Positions 46,838 to 55,685 of a stretch of 58,174 bases of DNA are shown in pieces (position 1 is the stretch's first letter; every line of letters starts with the position of its first letter). The position numbers and the translations under genes were made by a program. The notes beneath the pieces were generated by a model. It did no database searches, was not told the DNA's origin, and saw only the letters and a list, made by a program, of their open reading frames with translations. The stretch is taken from contig MWJO01000046.1 in the NCBI GenBank assembly GCA_002027195.1, forward strand, positions 1 through 58,174, read 5' to 3'. Source of the stretch: Streptomyces sp. GKU 895. Lineage in GTDB: Bacteria; Actinomycetota; Actinomycetes; Streptomycetales; Streptomycetaceae.

Positions 46838-48082
46838 TCACTGAAGGTCACTCAGCGCGCGCCCCATCCTGGTCACCGCCTCGCGCAGGACGGCGGGCGG
46901 TGTCGCGAAGTTGAGGCGTACGTGGCCCTCGCCGCCGGTGCCGAAGACATGCCCCGAACTGAGCGCGACCCGCGCCCGGTCGAGGAAGAACTTCGCGGGC
47001 CCGGCCAGGTCGCTGACCACGCCGGGTCCGTCGCCGCCCGCCTCGGTGTGCAGTCCCAGCCGGGTGCAGTCGAGCCATGCCAGGTAGGTGCCCTCGGGGC
47101 GGTGACATCGCACGCCGGGGAGGTGTTCGGCGGCCAGGCGGCCGAGCAGGTCCCGGTTGGCGTCGAGGCCGAGCAGCAGGTCGTCGAGCCAGTCGCCGCC
47201 CTTGCGGAAGGCCGCGGTGTGCGCGATGACGCCGAGGTGGCTGGCCCCGTGGCCGACCTCTTCGGGCAGCAGCCGGAGTTCGTCGGCGGCCTCGGGCCCG
47301 GCGAGCGCCAGGGCGGCCTTCAGACCGGCGAGGTTCCACGCCTTGGTGGCGGAGGCCAGCGCGAACGCGTTCTCGGCGCCGGACACGCTGAGGAACGGGG
47401 TGAAGACAGCGCCCGGCAGCACCAGGGGCGCGTGGATCTCGTCGGAGACGACCCGCACCCCGTGCCGGCGGGCGAGGGAGGCGACGGCCTCCAACTCCTC
47501 GCGGGTGTGGACGACACCGGTCGGGTTGTGCGGGTTGCTCAGCAGGAACACCGCACGCCGCCCGTCGGCTCGGGCCCGCACGAAGGCGTCCTCCATGGCG
47601 TCCAGATCGATCCGCAGATCGGCACCCAGGCGCGCCTCGACGACGTGGCGGGCGTCGTGCGAGACGAACGCGTAGAAGGGCGGGTACACCGGCGCACACA
47701 CCACGACCGAGTCGCCGGGATCGGTGAGCAGCCGCAGCACCTCGACGATGCCCAGCATCACGTCCGGCACGATCGCGGTGCGCTCCACCCGCACCCCGTC
47801 CCACTGCCACCGCTCGGCGGCGAACGCGGCGAGGGCCTCGGCGTACGCGGTCCCGTACGGATACCCGGTGTCCCCCAGCTCGATCGCCGCCCGCAGGGCC
47901 TCGACGACGGCCGGAGCGAGCGGCACGTCCATCTCCGCGACCCAGAGCGGAAGCACGTCCCGGGGGTGCGTGCGCCATTTCATGCTGGTCCGCTGCCGCA
48001 GCTGCTCCAGGGTGAGCTGCGCGAGCGGGTCCGTCCGCCGGACCTCCGCGCCGTCGGGGTCCTGATCCATGCGACCGGTCAT
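46838..48082 (-). CDS. patB: MalY/PatB-type PLP-dependent cystathionine beta-lyase/aminotransferase
   Basis: A 414-residue fold-type I PLP enzyme. PLP-binding features are NPHNPTG near 182, SDEIHAPLVLPG near 215 and the Schiff-base lysine in ASATKAWNLAGLK near 247; the C-terminal HVRLNFATP is typical of PatB. These enzymes cleave C-S bonds of cystathionine or cysteine conjugates. ATG 48082 follows AGGGAGAG. It is divergent from the kinase gene at 48220. Confidence 0.85.
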   Translation of the reverse strand: MTGRMDQDPDGAEVRRTDPLAQLTLEQLRQRTSMKWRTHPRDVLPLWVAEMDVPLAPAVVEALRAAIELGDTGYPYGTAYAEALAAFAAERWQWDGVRVERTAIVPDVMLGIVEVLRLLTDPGDSVVVCAPVYPPFYAFVSHDARHVVEARLGADLRIDLDAMEDAFVRARADGRRAVFLLSNPHNPTGVVHTREELEAVASLARRHGVRVVSDEIHAPLVLPGAVFTPFLSVSGAENAFALASATKAWNLAGLKAALALAGPEAADELRLLPEEVGHGASHLGVIAHTAAFRKGGDWLDDLLLGLDANRDLLGRLAAEHLPGVRCHRPEGTYLAWLDCTRLGLHTEAGGDGPGVVSDLAGPAKFFLDRARVALSSGHVFGTGGEGHVRLNFATPPAVLREAVTRMGRALSDLQ

Positions 48083-48207
48083 TCTGCTCTCCCTGGGGTG
48101 GGACGGACGGGGCTGCTGTGCACCACGCACCACCGAGCCAGCCGGGCCGAGCGAAGTCAAGCATCGTCGCAGCCAGGGGCGGCGGAAGGCGGTCGGTCCG
48201 GCCCGCT

Positions 48208-48213
48208 AGGCTC
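48208..48213 (+). promoter_or_regulatory. -10 element, probable leaderless promoter
   Basis: TAGGCT ends six bases before the ATG at 48220 and no RBS is present. This spacing is typical of leaderless transcripts in Streptomyces. Confidence 0.5.
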
Positions 48214-48219
48214 CGGCCC

Positions 48220-49892
48220 ATGAGTGAGGCAGACAGACGCGCCGAACGACGCGTCGTCGACGGGCGCTTCGAACTGGAGGCCCGTCTCGGTGGCGGTGGG
48301 ATGGGCACGGTCTGGCGCGCCAGGGACCTGGTGCTGCACAGGCTGGTGGCGGTCAAGGAGGTCCGCCCGCCGGACCGCGACCTCGCCGAGTACGACCCCG
48401 AGGGCGCGCGGATGCTGCGCGAGCGGGTACTGCGCGAGGCCAGGGCGCTGGCCCGCATCGACCACCCGAACGTGGTGACCATCCACCACATCGTCGACGG
48501 CGGCGACGGCACGTACCCCTGGCTGGTCATGGAGCTGGTGAGCGGCGGCTCCTTGGCCGACCGCCTCGCCCAGGGCCCGATGCCACCGGCCGAGGCGGCC
48601 CGGATCGGCCGCGGCGTGCTGGCCGCGCTGACCGCCGCGCACGACGCGGGCATCCAGCACCGGGACGTGAAACCCGCCAACGTGCTGCTACGACCGGACG
48701 GCCGCCCGGTGCTGACCGACTTCGGCATCGCGGCGATCCGCGAGTCGACCACCCTCACCGCCACCGGCTCCATCATCGGCACGGCCGACTTCATGGCCCC
48801 GGAACGCATCACCGGCCAGGAAGGCGGCGCCGCCTCCGACCTGTGGTCGCTGGCGATGATGCTGTACACCGCGGTGGAGGCCCACCACCCCCTGCGCCGA
48901 GGCACCACCCTGGCCACCCTCGCCGCGGTCCTCCACGAGGACGTGCCACCCCCGGTGCGGGCCGGTGCCCTGGGCGAGCTCCTGATGCGGGTGCTGGTAC
49001 GGGACCCGGCGGCACGCCCGTCCGCGGCCGAACTCGACCGACGACTGGCGGAGATCGAGTCGCTGCCGACGCCCCCGCGTGACGAACCGACGTCCTACCC
49101 CCTCACCCCACCGCAAGCACCACCGCCGTCGACGGCTTCGGACCACCCCCGGTCCTCCCCGGACCCCCGGTCCAGATATCACCCCCACCGCCCACGGCAC
49201 CGATGTCGACGACGACCCGCAGACGCGGCACGGGTACGACAGTGCTGCGGGCCGTGTCGGGCGTGTCCCTCGCCGGCGCCGTGGGCCTGCTGTGGTGGCT
49301 CCTGCCCCTGGACGACAACAAGGGCGACAACCTGGGCACGGGCCCTTCGACGCCTACGTCCTCGTCCCCCTCCACATCCGCGTCGGCATCCGCGTCCACG
49401 TCATCGACGCCGAAGCCGTCCGAAGAGCCCCTCGCGACCGGCTCGATGCTGACACCGGCCAACATCCGTACCGCGATCAAGGCGTTGGAGGACGAGACGG
49501 GGCGGGACACGTTCGCTGCCTTCAACGTCTACGACGAGTACGTGTCGGCCGAGGTGATGGTGAAGGGCAGCAAGACCAAGTACGACAGCTACACGTACCG
49601 CCCAGGAAAGGGCGTGGAGGAGGGAATCATCAAGAGCACCGTGTTCAGCGGCGATCAGCCCTTCACGCTCGACGACATCGCCTGGGAGAGGGTTCCCACG
49701 CTTCTGAAGGAGGCGGACAAGAAGCTGAACGTCGCGGATCCGGAACTTCGATACGTGGTGGTCAAGGCGCAGAACGACATCTTCGACACTCCGAAGGGCC
49801 TGGCCGTCTATCTCAGCGACGACTACGGGTCGGGCTACCTGTCGGCGACCCCTCAGGGCAAGGTCACCGACGTGTACCCGGCCGAGGAATGA
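48220..49892 (+). CDS. Transmembrane Ser/Thr protein kinase (PknB-like) with extracellular domain, one frame break
   Basis: The kinase domain (about 15-275) shows LGGGGMGTVWRARD, the ATP lysine in VAVKEVRP, the catalytic HRDVKPANVLL, DFGIAAI and APERITG. A Pro-rich linker follows. Then, in the +1 frame, come RGTGTTVLRAVSGVSLAGAVGLLWWLLP (membrane segment), a Ser/Thr-rich spacer and an extracellular domain of about 160 residues (MLTPANIRTAIKALEDETGRD to VYPAEE). The two parts join by one base change near 49125-49145. A split into two genes is possible but would leave the membrane part without an RBS. The extracellular domain presumably senses an unknown ligand. Confidence 0.8.
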
Positions 49893-49911
49893 CAGGCATG
49901 CCGACGCAAGC

Positions 49912-50736
49912 TCATGCTGCGAAGTCGGCCCGGTGGTCCTCGGCCCATTCCGCGAAGGTCCGGGCCGGGCGACCGGTGATGCTCTCGACCTCGAAGGTGA
50001 TCTCGGGTGGGGAATCGACCGTCGCCGCAAAGGACTTGAGCAGGGCTCGCACCGTCTGCCGCGGCAGTTCCGGGAAGAGCGTGGCCTCAGCCTCCTCGGT
50101 GGGAGTCTCGACGTAGGTCAGCTCGCGTCCGAGGGCCTGCCCGATCGCGGCGACCTGCCCCGCGTTGGTCGTCGCCGCGGGCCCGGTGAGCCGGTGGACG
50201 GCACTCTCGTGGCCCGGGTCGAGCAGGCACCGCTCGGCCACGGCGGCGATGTCGTCCTCGTGGATCGGCGCGGAGACGGCGCCGGCGAAGGGGGCGTGCA
50301 CGGAGTCGCCCTGCCGGATCTGCGGGGCCCACTGGAAGGCGTTGGTGGAGAACGCGTTGGGCCGCAGGAAGGTCCACTCCATGCCGCTGTCCCGGACGAG
50401 TTGCTCGGCACGCGCGTGCATGAGGTGGATCGGGTGGGTCTCGTCGGCGCCCTCCCGGATGATCCCCGAGGAGAGCATGACCACGTGTCGTACACCGCCG
50501 GCGCGAGCCCGCTCGAGGACGGTCCCCGTGTGGTCGCCGGTGGCCCGCACATGCAGGAAGAGCTTCGAGGCGCCGTCGAACAGCCCCTCCGACTCAAGGT
50601 GGTTCACTTCTACGTCCGGGGGAAGCGCGGCCCGCTTCGGATCGCGGCTCACGCCCCGCACGGACTGTCCTTCGGCAACGAGCCGCTTGACTAAAGCACG
50701 GCCGACGTTGCCGGTGGCACCGGTGATGACGATCAC
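49912..50736 (-). CDS. NmrA/NAD(P)H-binding family protein
   Basis: A 274-residue atypical short-chain dehydrogenase: VIVITGATGNVGRALVKRLV at the start (NAD(P) loop GATGNVG), MLSSGIIREGADE and FLRPNAFSTNAFQW, typical of NmrA-like epimerase-fold proteins that sense redox state or reduce quinones. GTG 50736 has GGAGGG upstream; the longer frame up to 50841 runs through a DNA tandem repeat and is unlikely. It is convergent with the kinase gene. Confidence 0.85.
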   Translation of the reverse strand: MIVITGATGNVGRALVKRLVAEGQSVRGVSRDPKRAALPPDVEVNHLESEGLFDGASKLFLHVRATGDHTGTVLERARAGGVRHVVMLSSGIIREGADETHPIHLMHARAEQLVRDSGMEWTFLRPNAFSTNAFQWAPQIRQGDSVHAPFAGAVSAPIHEDDIAAVAERCLLDPGHESAVHRLTGPAATTNAGQVAAIGQALGRELTYVETPTEEAEATLFPELPRQTVRALLKSFAATVDSPPEITFEVESITGRPARTFAEWAEDHRADFAA

Positions 50737-50749
50737 GTATTTCCCTCCT

Positions 50750-50776
50750 GGTTGGGCTGGTTGGGCTGGTTGGGCC
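50750..50776. repeat. 9-bp tandem repeat upstream of the NmrA-like gene
   Basis: Unit GGTTGGGCT occurs three times, the last ending in C, directly upstream of the RBS of the minus-strand gene. It lies in the expected leader. Copy-number change would alter leader length. Confidence 0.75.
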
Positions 50777-50978
50777 TCGGTCTGAGGACGATCCCTGGCT
50801 GTACCGACCCTAGGAGGGGCGAACGACAGTGACATCGGCACAGGGAACCAACTGACCTACGTCTCCCTACCTACGACCGTGCGGTGCGGGGACGTTGAGC
50901 GGTGCCGGCAGTCGGCACGCATATTCCTGCGAAGCGCGGAGCCCGAGTCGCTAGCATCGGGCCCGTCGAGGGGGAGCC

Positions 50979-51314
50979 ATGGCACTGGGACGCAGGGGCG
51001 CACGGCGCATCGTGGTCGACGGCACGGCGTATCGCTGGCGCCTGCGCCGCCGGCCGACCTACTTCCAGGGCATGGCCTGGACTCCGTGCACCTACGCGGT
51101 CGAGCATGCGGACAGCCCGGGCCCGGGCACAACGCTCGTGGTGACCACCGACCAGTCGCACCTGAGCAACTGGCTTGGCCGCGAAGGCAGTCCGATACGG
51201 CCGTCCGACGTCGCCCGTGCCATCGAGCACGCCTTGCGCGAGGGCTGGACCCCGACCTCTCCTGGCGCCCCCTTCCCTCTCGACCTGTCCGCGGGCTTCG
51301 TGGCGTCACCTTGA
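50979..51314 (+). CDS. Small uncharacterised protein
   Basis: A 111-residue cytosolic protein, basic N-terminus with a short beta-rich start (RRIVVDGTAYRWRLRRRPTYFQG), then SPGPGTTLVVTTDQSHLSNWLG and SDVARAIEHALREGWTP. I recognise no domain; similar small proteins are widespread in Streptomyces. GAGGGGGAGCC precedes the ATG, and TAGCAT near 50952 may be a -10. Confidence 0.6.
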   Translation: MALGRRGARRIVVDGTAYRWRLRRRPTYFQGMAWTPCTYAVEHADSPGPGTTLVVTTDQSHLSNWLGREGSPIRPSDVARAIEHALREGWTPTSPGAPFPLDLSAGFVASP

Positions 51315-51343
51315 GAGCCGCGGGAGCGGGCGGCGGTGACGGT

Positions 51344-51742
51344 TCAGGCCACGGCGGGGCCACTTTCGTGGCGTTCGTGGAGTCGCTTCACCTGCTGGGC
51401 CCAGAAGCCGAACTTGTCGTCTGCTGACGCGCTCATGGGAAGCAGCCGGAGTTCTTTGGCCAGTTGATAGAAGCCAGGGCCGGCGTCGTTGGCACCCAAG
51501 TAGTTGACCAGGGCCGAGAGCATGAGGGGCGGGTCCGACGGGGCGATCTCCTGATGCCGTACCCAGGCATCCCGCCCCCAGAACTGCGTCGATCCGTGAA
51601 GGGAGCGTACAGCGCAGGGAGTGTTGACCCGGCCCTCATTGTCAGTGTCGGCGGTTATCGTGCGCCTGCCCTTGATGGGGGCGGGTTTGGGGAGGGGCTG
51701 TGGGAGCCAAGACGGGGTCGGCGCCGGAGACGGGCAGGCCAT
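51344..51742 (-). CDS. Uncharacterised protein, start uncertain, possibly a remnant
   Basis: The last 75 residues (PSDPPLMLSALVNYLGANDAGPGFYQLAKELRLLPMSASADDKFGFWAQQVKRLHE) look like a real helical protein, while the first 50 are Pro-rich and low-complexity and may be non-coding. No RBS supports the first ATG. It could be the 3' end of a truncated gene. It is convergent with the small gene at 50979. Confidence 0.4.
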   Translation of the reverse strand: MACPSPAPTPSWLPQPLPKPAPIKGRRTITADTDNEGRVNTPCAVRSLHGSTQFWGRDAWVRHQEIAPSDPPLMLSALVNYLGANDAGPGFYQLAKELRLLPMSASADDKFGFWAQQVKRLHERHESGPAVA

Positions 51743-51762
51743 GAGGACGGGAGGACGGCTTG

Positions 51763-52410
51763 ATGGTTGGGGGACATGAACGGAACGGGCTGCGCTGGAT
51801 AGCCGACGCGTACGACGTCGGCTTCACGCTCACCCTCAGCGAGGGTCTCTCGCCGTACGAACTGCTGCGCGGCATCGGCGCCGAGGAGCCTCACGTCGTC
51901 CCGCTGACCCGCTCCGCGGCGTACGAGTTGCTGACCAGGAACGCGGACGACCACATCAGTGACCTCGACTTCCTGGACTGGGAAGACGAAGCGGAGGTCG
52001 CCCGTCTGGCGGACGGAGGCTTCCTCCCCGACCCGCCCGACACCATCGTGAGAGCGGGCTCGGTGGCGGGCTGGGCGTATGCGCTGGAGGAATTCCAGTG
52101 CCGCACGGGGACTTACCTCGCCGCGCTCTCCCGGGCGGGGAGAGCGTTCAGCATCCATCGCAACGCCAAGGGCTTCAGCCGCGTCGGCTATGCCCTCCAT
52201 GGAGAACCGGTGACATCCTTCGAGCCCGGTCTGCCCCACCTCACGAACGGCGTCCCGGCCGAAGCCGCCCTCGGCTTCGTCGTCGGCGCAGACGAGCCGG
52301 GTGACGTGGCGTTCCTGCGGTTCCTGGAAGCAGAGTCGGACCTCTGGATCCCCTGGGAGGAGACAGAGGCGGAGCTGCCGGCGGCCGCGTTCACCGGCGA
52401 ACGGCTGTGA
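51763..52410 (+). CDS. Uncharacterised actinobacterial protein, DUF6461-like
   Basis: A 215-residue cytosolic protein. The pattern LRWIADAYDVGFTLTLSEGLSPYELLRGIGAE and later GWAYALEEFQCRTGTYLAALSRAGRAFSIHRNAKGFSRVGYALHGEPVTSFEPGLP resembles a Streptomyces family I recall as DUF6461; not certain. Function unknown. ATG 51763 is preceded by GAGGACGG; a TTG at 51760 is also in frame. Confidence 0.6.
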   Translation: MVGGHERNGLRWIADAYDVGFTLTLSEGLSPYELLRGIGAEEPHVVPLTRSAAYELLTRNADDHISDLDFLDWEDEAEVARLADGGFLPDPPDTIVRAGSVAGWAYALEEFQCRTGTYLAALSRAGRAFSIHRNAKGFSRVGYALHGEPVTSFEPGLPHLTNGVPAEAALGFVVGADEPGDVAFLRFLEAESDLWIPWEETEAELPAAAFTGERL

Positions 52411-52440
52411 GACAGGCCGCCCCCATCGGCTTGCATTGTG

Positions 52441-52480
52441 AAACCGATCGGTTTACCTTGATGGAAACCGATCGGTTTCC
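52441..52480. promoter_or_regulatory. Twin TetR operators upstream of the SDR gene
   Basis: AAACCGATCGGTTT occurs at 52441-52454 and again at 52465-52478, the second extended to the 18-bp palindrome GGAAACCGATCGGTTTCC. Centres are 24 bp apart. The same pair with the same spacing precedes the alpha/beta hydrolase, and one copy precedes the TetR gene. Confidence 0.85.
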
Positions 52481-52501
52481 TATCTGTGGAGGCTTGCAGT
52501 C

Positions 52502-53203
52502 ATGACCGTTCTGAAGGGCGCGAACGTCTTCGTCACCGGCGGCAGCCGCGGCATAGGCAAGGCTCTGGTGGAAGAGCTGTACGCACGAGGCGCCGCCAAG
52601 GTCTACGCCACAGCCCGCGACCCGCGCAGCGTGACGCACCCGGACGCCGTCCCGGTCGCCCTGGAGGTCACCGACCCCGCCTCCGTCGCGGCGGCCGCCG
52701 CGCAGGCGCAGGACGTGACCGTGCTGATCAACAACGCCGGCGCCTCGGTCGGCGGGTCCTTCCTCGACACCCCGGTCGACGACGTGCGCCGGGAGTTCGA
52801 GACCAACTTCTACGGTCCGCTCCTCGTCGCCCGCGCCTTCGTGCCGATCATCGAACGCAACGGCGGCGGCCACCTCCTAAACGTGCACTCCGTGCTGTCC
52901 TGGATCGCGCTCGGCGGCACCTACAGCGCCTCCAAGGCCGCGCTCTGGTCGCAGACCAACTCCCTGCGCCTCGAACTCCAGCCGCGCGGCATCGCCGTCA
53001 CCGGCCTGCACGTCGGCTACGTCGACACGGACCTCGCGTCCGGCGTCGACGCCCCCAAGTCCGACCCGCGTGACGTGGCCGCCCTCGCCCTCGACGGCAT
53101 CGAGACCGGCGCCCACGAGGTCCTTGCCGATGACATCTCCCGCCAGGTCAAGGCGGGCCTGGCCGGTGACCTGGCCGCGCTGTACCCCCAGCTCGCGAAG
53201 TAG
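52502..53203 (+). CDS. Short-chain dehydrogenase/reductase (SDR)
   Basis: A 233-residue classical SDR: cofactor loop VTGGSRGIGKALVEEL near 11, NNAG near 82, and catalytic Ser-Tyr-Lys in VHSVLSWIALGGTYSASKAAL near 130-147. It reduces or oxidises an unknown carbonyl or alcohol with NAD(P)(H). The ATG has GTGGAGG upstream. Transcription is probably controlled by the TetR protein at 54887 through two operators in its promoter. Confidence 0.85.
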   Translation: MTVLKGANVFVTGGSRGIGKALVEELYARGAAKVYATARDPRSVTHPDAVPVALEVTDPASVAAAAAQAQDVTVLINNAGASVGGSFLDTPVDDVRREFETNFYGPLLVARAFVPIIERNGGGHLLNVHSVLSWIALGGTYSASKAALWSQTNSLRLELQPRGIAVTGLHVGYVDTDLASGVDAPKSDPRDVAALALDGIETGAHEVLADDISRQVKAGLAGDLAALYPQLAK

Positions 53204-53315
53204 CCCTGAAGTCGGGGAGAGCGTGCAGCCGGCCGCGCCGACCGATTCCTTTCGGAGCCGACCCGAGTCTTCCTGTGCGAGGGCCGGAACCTCCGACCCG
53301 GGGACGGAGAGCATC

Positions 53316-53870
53316 ATGCGCAAGCTCATCGCGGGGGCATTCATCACGCTCGACGGCGTGGTCCAGGATCCGGGCGGATTCAGCGAGATCGAACGCGGCG
53401 GCTGGGCACTGGACTACTTCGACGACATCTCGCGCCGGCGGGCCACCGACGCTCTCCTGGCCAGCGACACCTTTCTGCTGGGGCGGGCGACTTTCGAGAT
53501 CCTCGAGAAGGCGTGGTCGCGCAACACGGGGCCGTACGCCGAGGCGATGAATGCCCTTCCCAAGCTCGTCGTGACGAGGACGCTGCGCGGGCCGTTGCCC
53601 TGGAACGCCACCGTCCTCGCCGGTGAAGCGGCAGAGACGGTCGCGAAGCTCAAGCAGCAGCCCGGCGGCGACATCGTGATGTACGGCAGCTTCACGCTGA
53701 TGCGGACTCTGCTGGAGCAGAACCTGATCGACGAGCTGAACCTCGGCGTCCATCCCCTTGTCGTCGGCGAGGGCAGGCGGCTCTTCGACAGTGCGTCGCC
53801 GCGCTCGCTGCGGTTCGTGTCGGCAACGCCGAGCGCGACAGGAGTCGTCACGCTCACCTATGCCCCGTAG
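53316..53870 (+). CDS. Dihydrofolate reductase/RibD C-terminal domain family protein
   Basis: A 184-residue protein: MRKLIAGAFITLDGVVQDPGG, TFLLGRATFEILEKAWS, GDIVMYGSFTLMRTLLEQNLIDELNLGVHPLVVGEGRRLFD. This is the stand-alone DHFR-like family with NADPH fold and unknown substrate. It ends 11 bp before a sigma-factor gene, an association often seen in actinobacteria. Confidence 0.85.
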   Translation: MRKLIAGAFITLDGVVQDPGGFSEIERGGWALDYFDDISRRRATDALLASDTFLLGRATFEILEKAWSRNTGPYAEAMNALPKLVVTRTLRGPLPWNATVLAGEAAETVAKLKQQPGGDIVMYGSFTLMRTLLEQNLIDELNLGVHPLVVGEGRRLFDSASPRSLRFVSATPSATGVVTLTYAP

Positions 53871-53881
53871 CGGCGATCGGG

Positions 53882-54796
53882 ATGGGAGATTTCGCGACGG
53901 ACACGGAACGCTACCGGCGCGAGCTGCTGGCGCACTGCTATCGCATGCTCGGATCGGTGGACGACGCCGAGGACGTGGTCCAGGAGACCTACATGCGTGC
54001 CTGGCGTTCGTACGAGGCCTTCCAGGGCAGGTCGTCGGTGCGCACCTGGCTCTACCAGATCGCCACGAACACCTGCCTTTCCGCGTTGTCGCACCGTAGT
54101 AGGCGTTTCCTGCCCGCGGGCCTCGGCGGACCCGCCGACGACCCGATGACCCCGCCGACGGCTGCGGAAGCACCATGGATTCAGCCCCTTCCCGACTCCA
54201 TGCTCGACCCGGCGACGATCGTGGCGGCGCGCGACAGCCTGCGCATCGCGCTGATCGCCACGCTCCAGAAGTTGCCGGGCCGCCAGCGGGCGGTGTTCGT
54301 CCTGCGGGATGTGCTGGAGTGGCCGGCGTCGGACGTGGCGCAGGTGATGGGCACCAGCACGGCAGCGGTGAAGAGCACACTGCAGCGCGCGCGTGCGCGA
54401 CTGGCGCAGGAGCCTCCTGACGTCGAGCAGACACGCGAGCCGGGCAAGCTGAGCACCGTACTCGTTGATTACATCGCTGCCATCGAGGACGCCGATGGTG
54501 CGGCCCTTGAACGACTGCTCCGTGCCGACGCCAGGATCGAGGCGACGCCGTGGCGCACATGGTTCGACGGCCGTGCCACATGCGTGCCCTATCTCGTCCA
54601 GCACGTCCTGGGTTCGCCGGGAACCTGGCGGTTGCTGCCGACCGGCGCGAACGGCCAGCCCGCGGCGGTCGGCTACCTCAACGGTCGGGCCTACGGCATC
54701 CTCGTGCTCACCGTCACCACGACGGGCATCGCGAGAATCAACGCGTTCGGGGATCCAGGGCTCGTCAAGCGGTTCGGCTTCCCTGAGGTGCCGTGA
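53882..54796 (+). CDS. ECF-type RNA polymerase sigma factor with SnoaL-like C-terminal extension
   Basis: A 304-residue factor. Region 2 is RELLAHCYRMLGSVDDAEDVVQETYMRAWRSYEAFQGRSSVRTWLYQIATNTCL (14-67); region 4 is LPGRQRAVFVLRDVLEWPASDVAQVMGTSTAAVKSTLQRARARL (130-175). The remaining 115 residues form a SnoaL/NTF2-like domain (VDYIAAIEDADGAALERLL to INAFGDPGLVKRF), as in the TIGR02960/SigJ-like group whose activity is set by this domain. No anti-sigma gene is adjacent. Likely co-transcribed with the DHFR-like gene. Confidence 0.85.
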   Translation: MGDFATDTERYRRELLAHCYRMLGSVDDAEDVVQETYMRAWRSYEAFQGRSSVRTWLYQIATNTCLSALSHRSRRFLPAGLGGPADDPMTPPTAAEAPWIQPLPDSMLDPATIVAARDSLRIALIATLQKLPGRQRAVFVLRDVLEWPASDVAQVMGTSTAAVKSTLQRARARLAQEPPDVEQTREPGKLSTVLVDYIAAIEDADGAALERLLRADARIEATPWRTWFDGRATCVPYLVQHVLGSPGTWRLLPTGANGQPAAVGYLNGRAYGILVLTVTTTGIARINAFGDPGLVKRFGFPEVP

Positions 54797-54886
54797 GCAC
54801 CTGCCGCGTCGAGCAGAGTGGCCGCGGTGGGCGCGCCGGGCTCGGCAGGCGGCGAGCCGTTGGATGCCCGCGAGGCCGGCGGGGTG

Positions 54887-55456
54887 TCAGCGCAGGTTCG
54901 CCGCGTCGAGCAGGGCGGTCACGGTGGGAATGACGAGCCCGCCCTGAGTGTCGGCCTTGATCCCCGCGCGGGCGCTGGCGCCGTCGAAGACCAGGATCAG
55001 CTGCCGGGCCAGCAGGTCGGGGTCGCTCGCCCCGCCCCGCTCGGCCTCGTTGCGGAAGTAGGCCGTCAGGTTCTCCTTGACCCGGCGGGCCACCCGGCTC
55101 GCGGGATGCTCCGGGTCCTTGAGTTCGATCTGTACGACCAGGTACCGGCAGCCCTGGAAGTCGGGTGCGGCCGCCAGCGCTTCCGCCTGTTCGAAGACGT
55201 ACAGGATCCGCTCGCGCGGCGACCGGTCGTCGTCCGTCGCGGGAAGGAGTGTCGTCACATAGGCGGAGGCGCGTTCCAGCAGGCTCGCCGCCAGTAGCTC
55301 GTCCTTGCTCTCGAACAGCTTGTACATGGAGCGCTTGGACACTCCCGCCGCCTTGCACAGCGCGTCGACGCCGATGTTGACGCCCTCCTGGTACGTGAGC
55401 GTGGCCGCTGCCTCCAGCAGGCGCTCTCGGGAGCTCGGCAGTGCTTCGGTGGTCAT
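54887..55456 (-). CDS. TetR-family transcriptional regulator
   Basis: A 189-residue repressor: N-terminal helix-turn-helix (RERLLEAAATLTYQEGVNIGVDALCKAAGVSKRSMYKLFESKDELLAASL), then a helical ligand-binding domain. Its promoter contains one copy of AAACCGATCGGTTT at 55489-55502, and two further pairs lie before the divergent alpha/beta hydrolase and the SDR gene. The simplest model is a small autoregulated regulon that senses a ligand handled by these enzymes. Confidence 0.9.
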   Translation of the reverse strand: MTTEALPSSRERLLEAAATLTYQEGVNIGVDALCKAAGVSKRSMYKLFESKDELLAASLLERASAYVTTLLPATDDDRSPRERILYVFEQAEALAAAPDFQGCRYLVVQIELKDPEHPASRVARRVKENLTAYFRNEAERGGASDPDLLARQLILVFDGASARAGIKADTQGGLVIPTVTALLDAANLR

Positions 55457-55488
55457 ACGGCGAGGGTAACTCGATTCCGGCCTATTGG

Positions 55489-55502
55489 AAACCGATCGGT
55501 TT
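55489..55502. promoter_or_regulatory. TetR operator in its own promoter
   Basis: One exact copy of the palindrome AAACCGATCGGTTT, 33 bp upstream of the TetR start codon, consistent with autorepression. Confidence 0.8.
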
Positions 55503-55585
55503 ACGGCGAGTGAAGGGAAGTGAAGGGAGTGGTGGGCGCCGGGGCGTCCCAGTGCACGCGTCCCGTCGGTTCGGCTTGCGGGTGG

Positions 55586-55623
55586 AAACCGATCGGTTTA
55601 CCTTTGTGGAGACCGATCGGTTT
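55586..55623. promoter_or_regulatory. Twin TetR operators upstream of the alpha/beta hydrolase
   Basis: AAACCGATCGGTTT at 55586-55599 and a one-base variant AGACCGATCGGTTT at 55610-55623, 24 bp centre to centre. The intervening ACCTTTGTGG parallels ACCTTGATGG in the SDR promoter, so the two promoters share a common origin. Confidence 0.8.
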
Positions 55624-55685
55624 CCGATGCTCCGGTGAGAGTCGTGGCCCTTTGGTCGATCCCTCACGCACAAGGAGTCGGCGAG

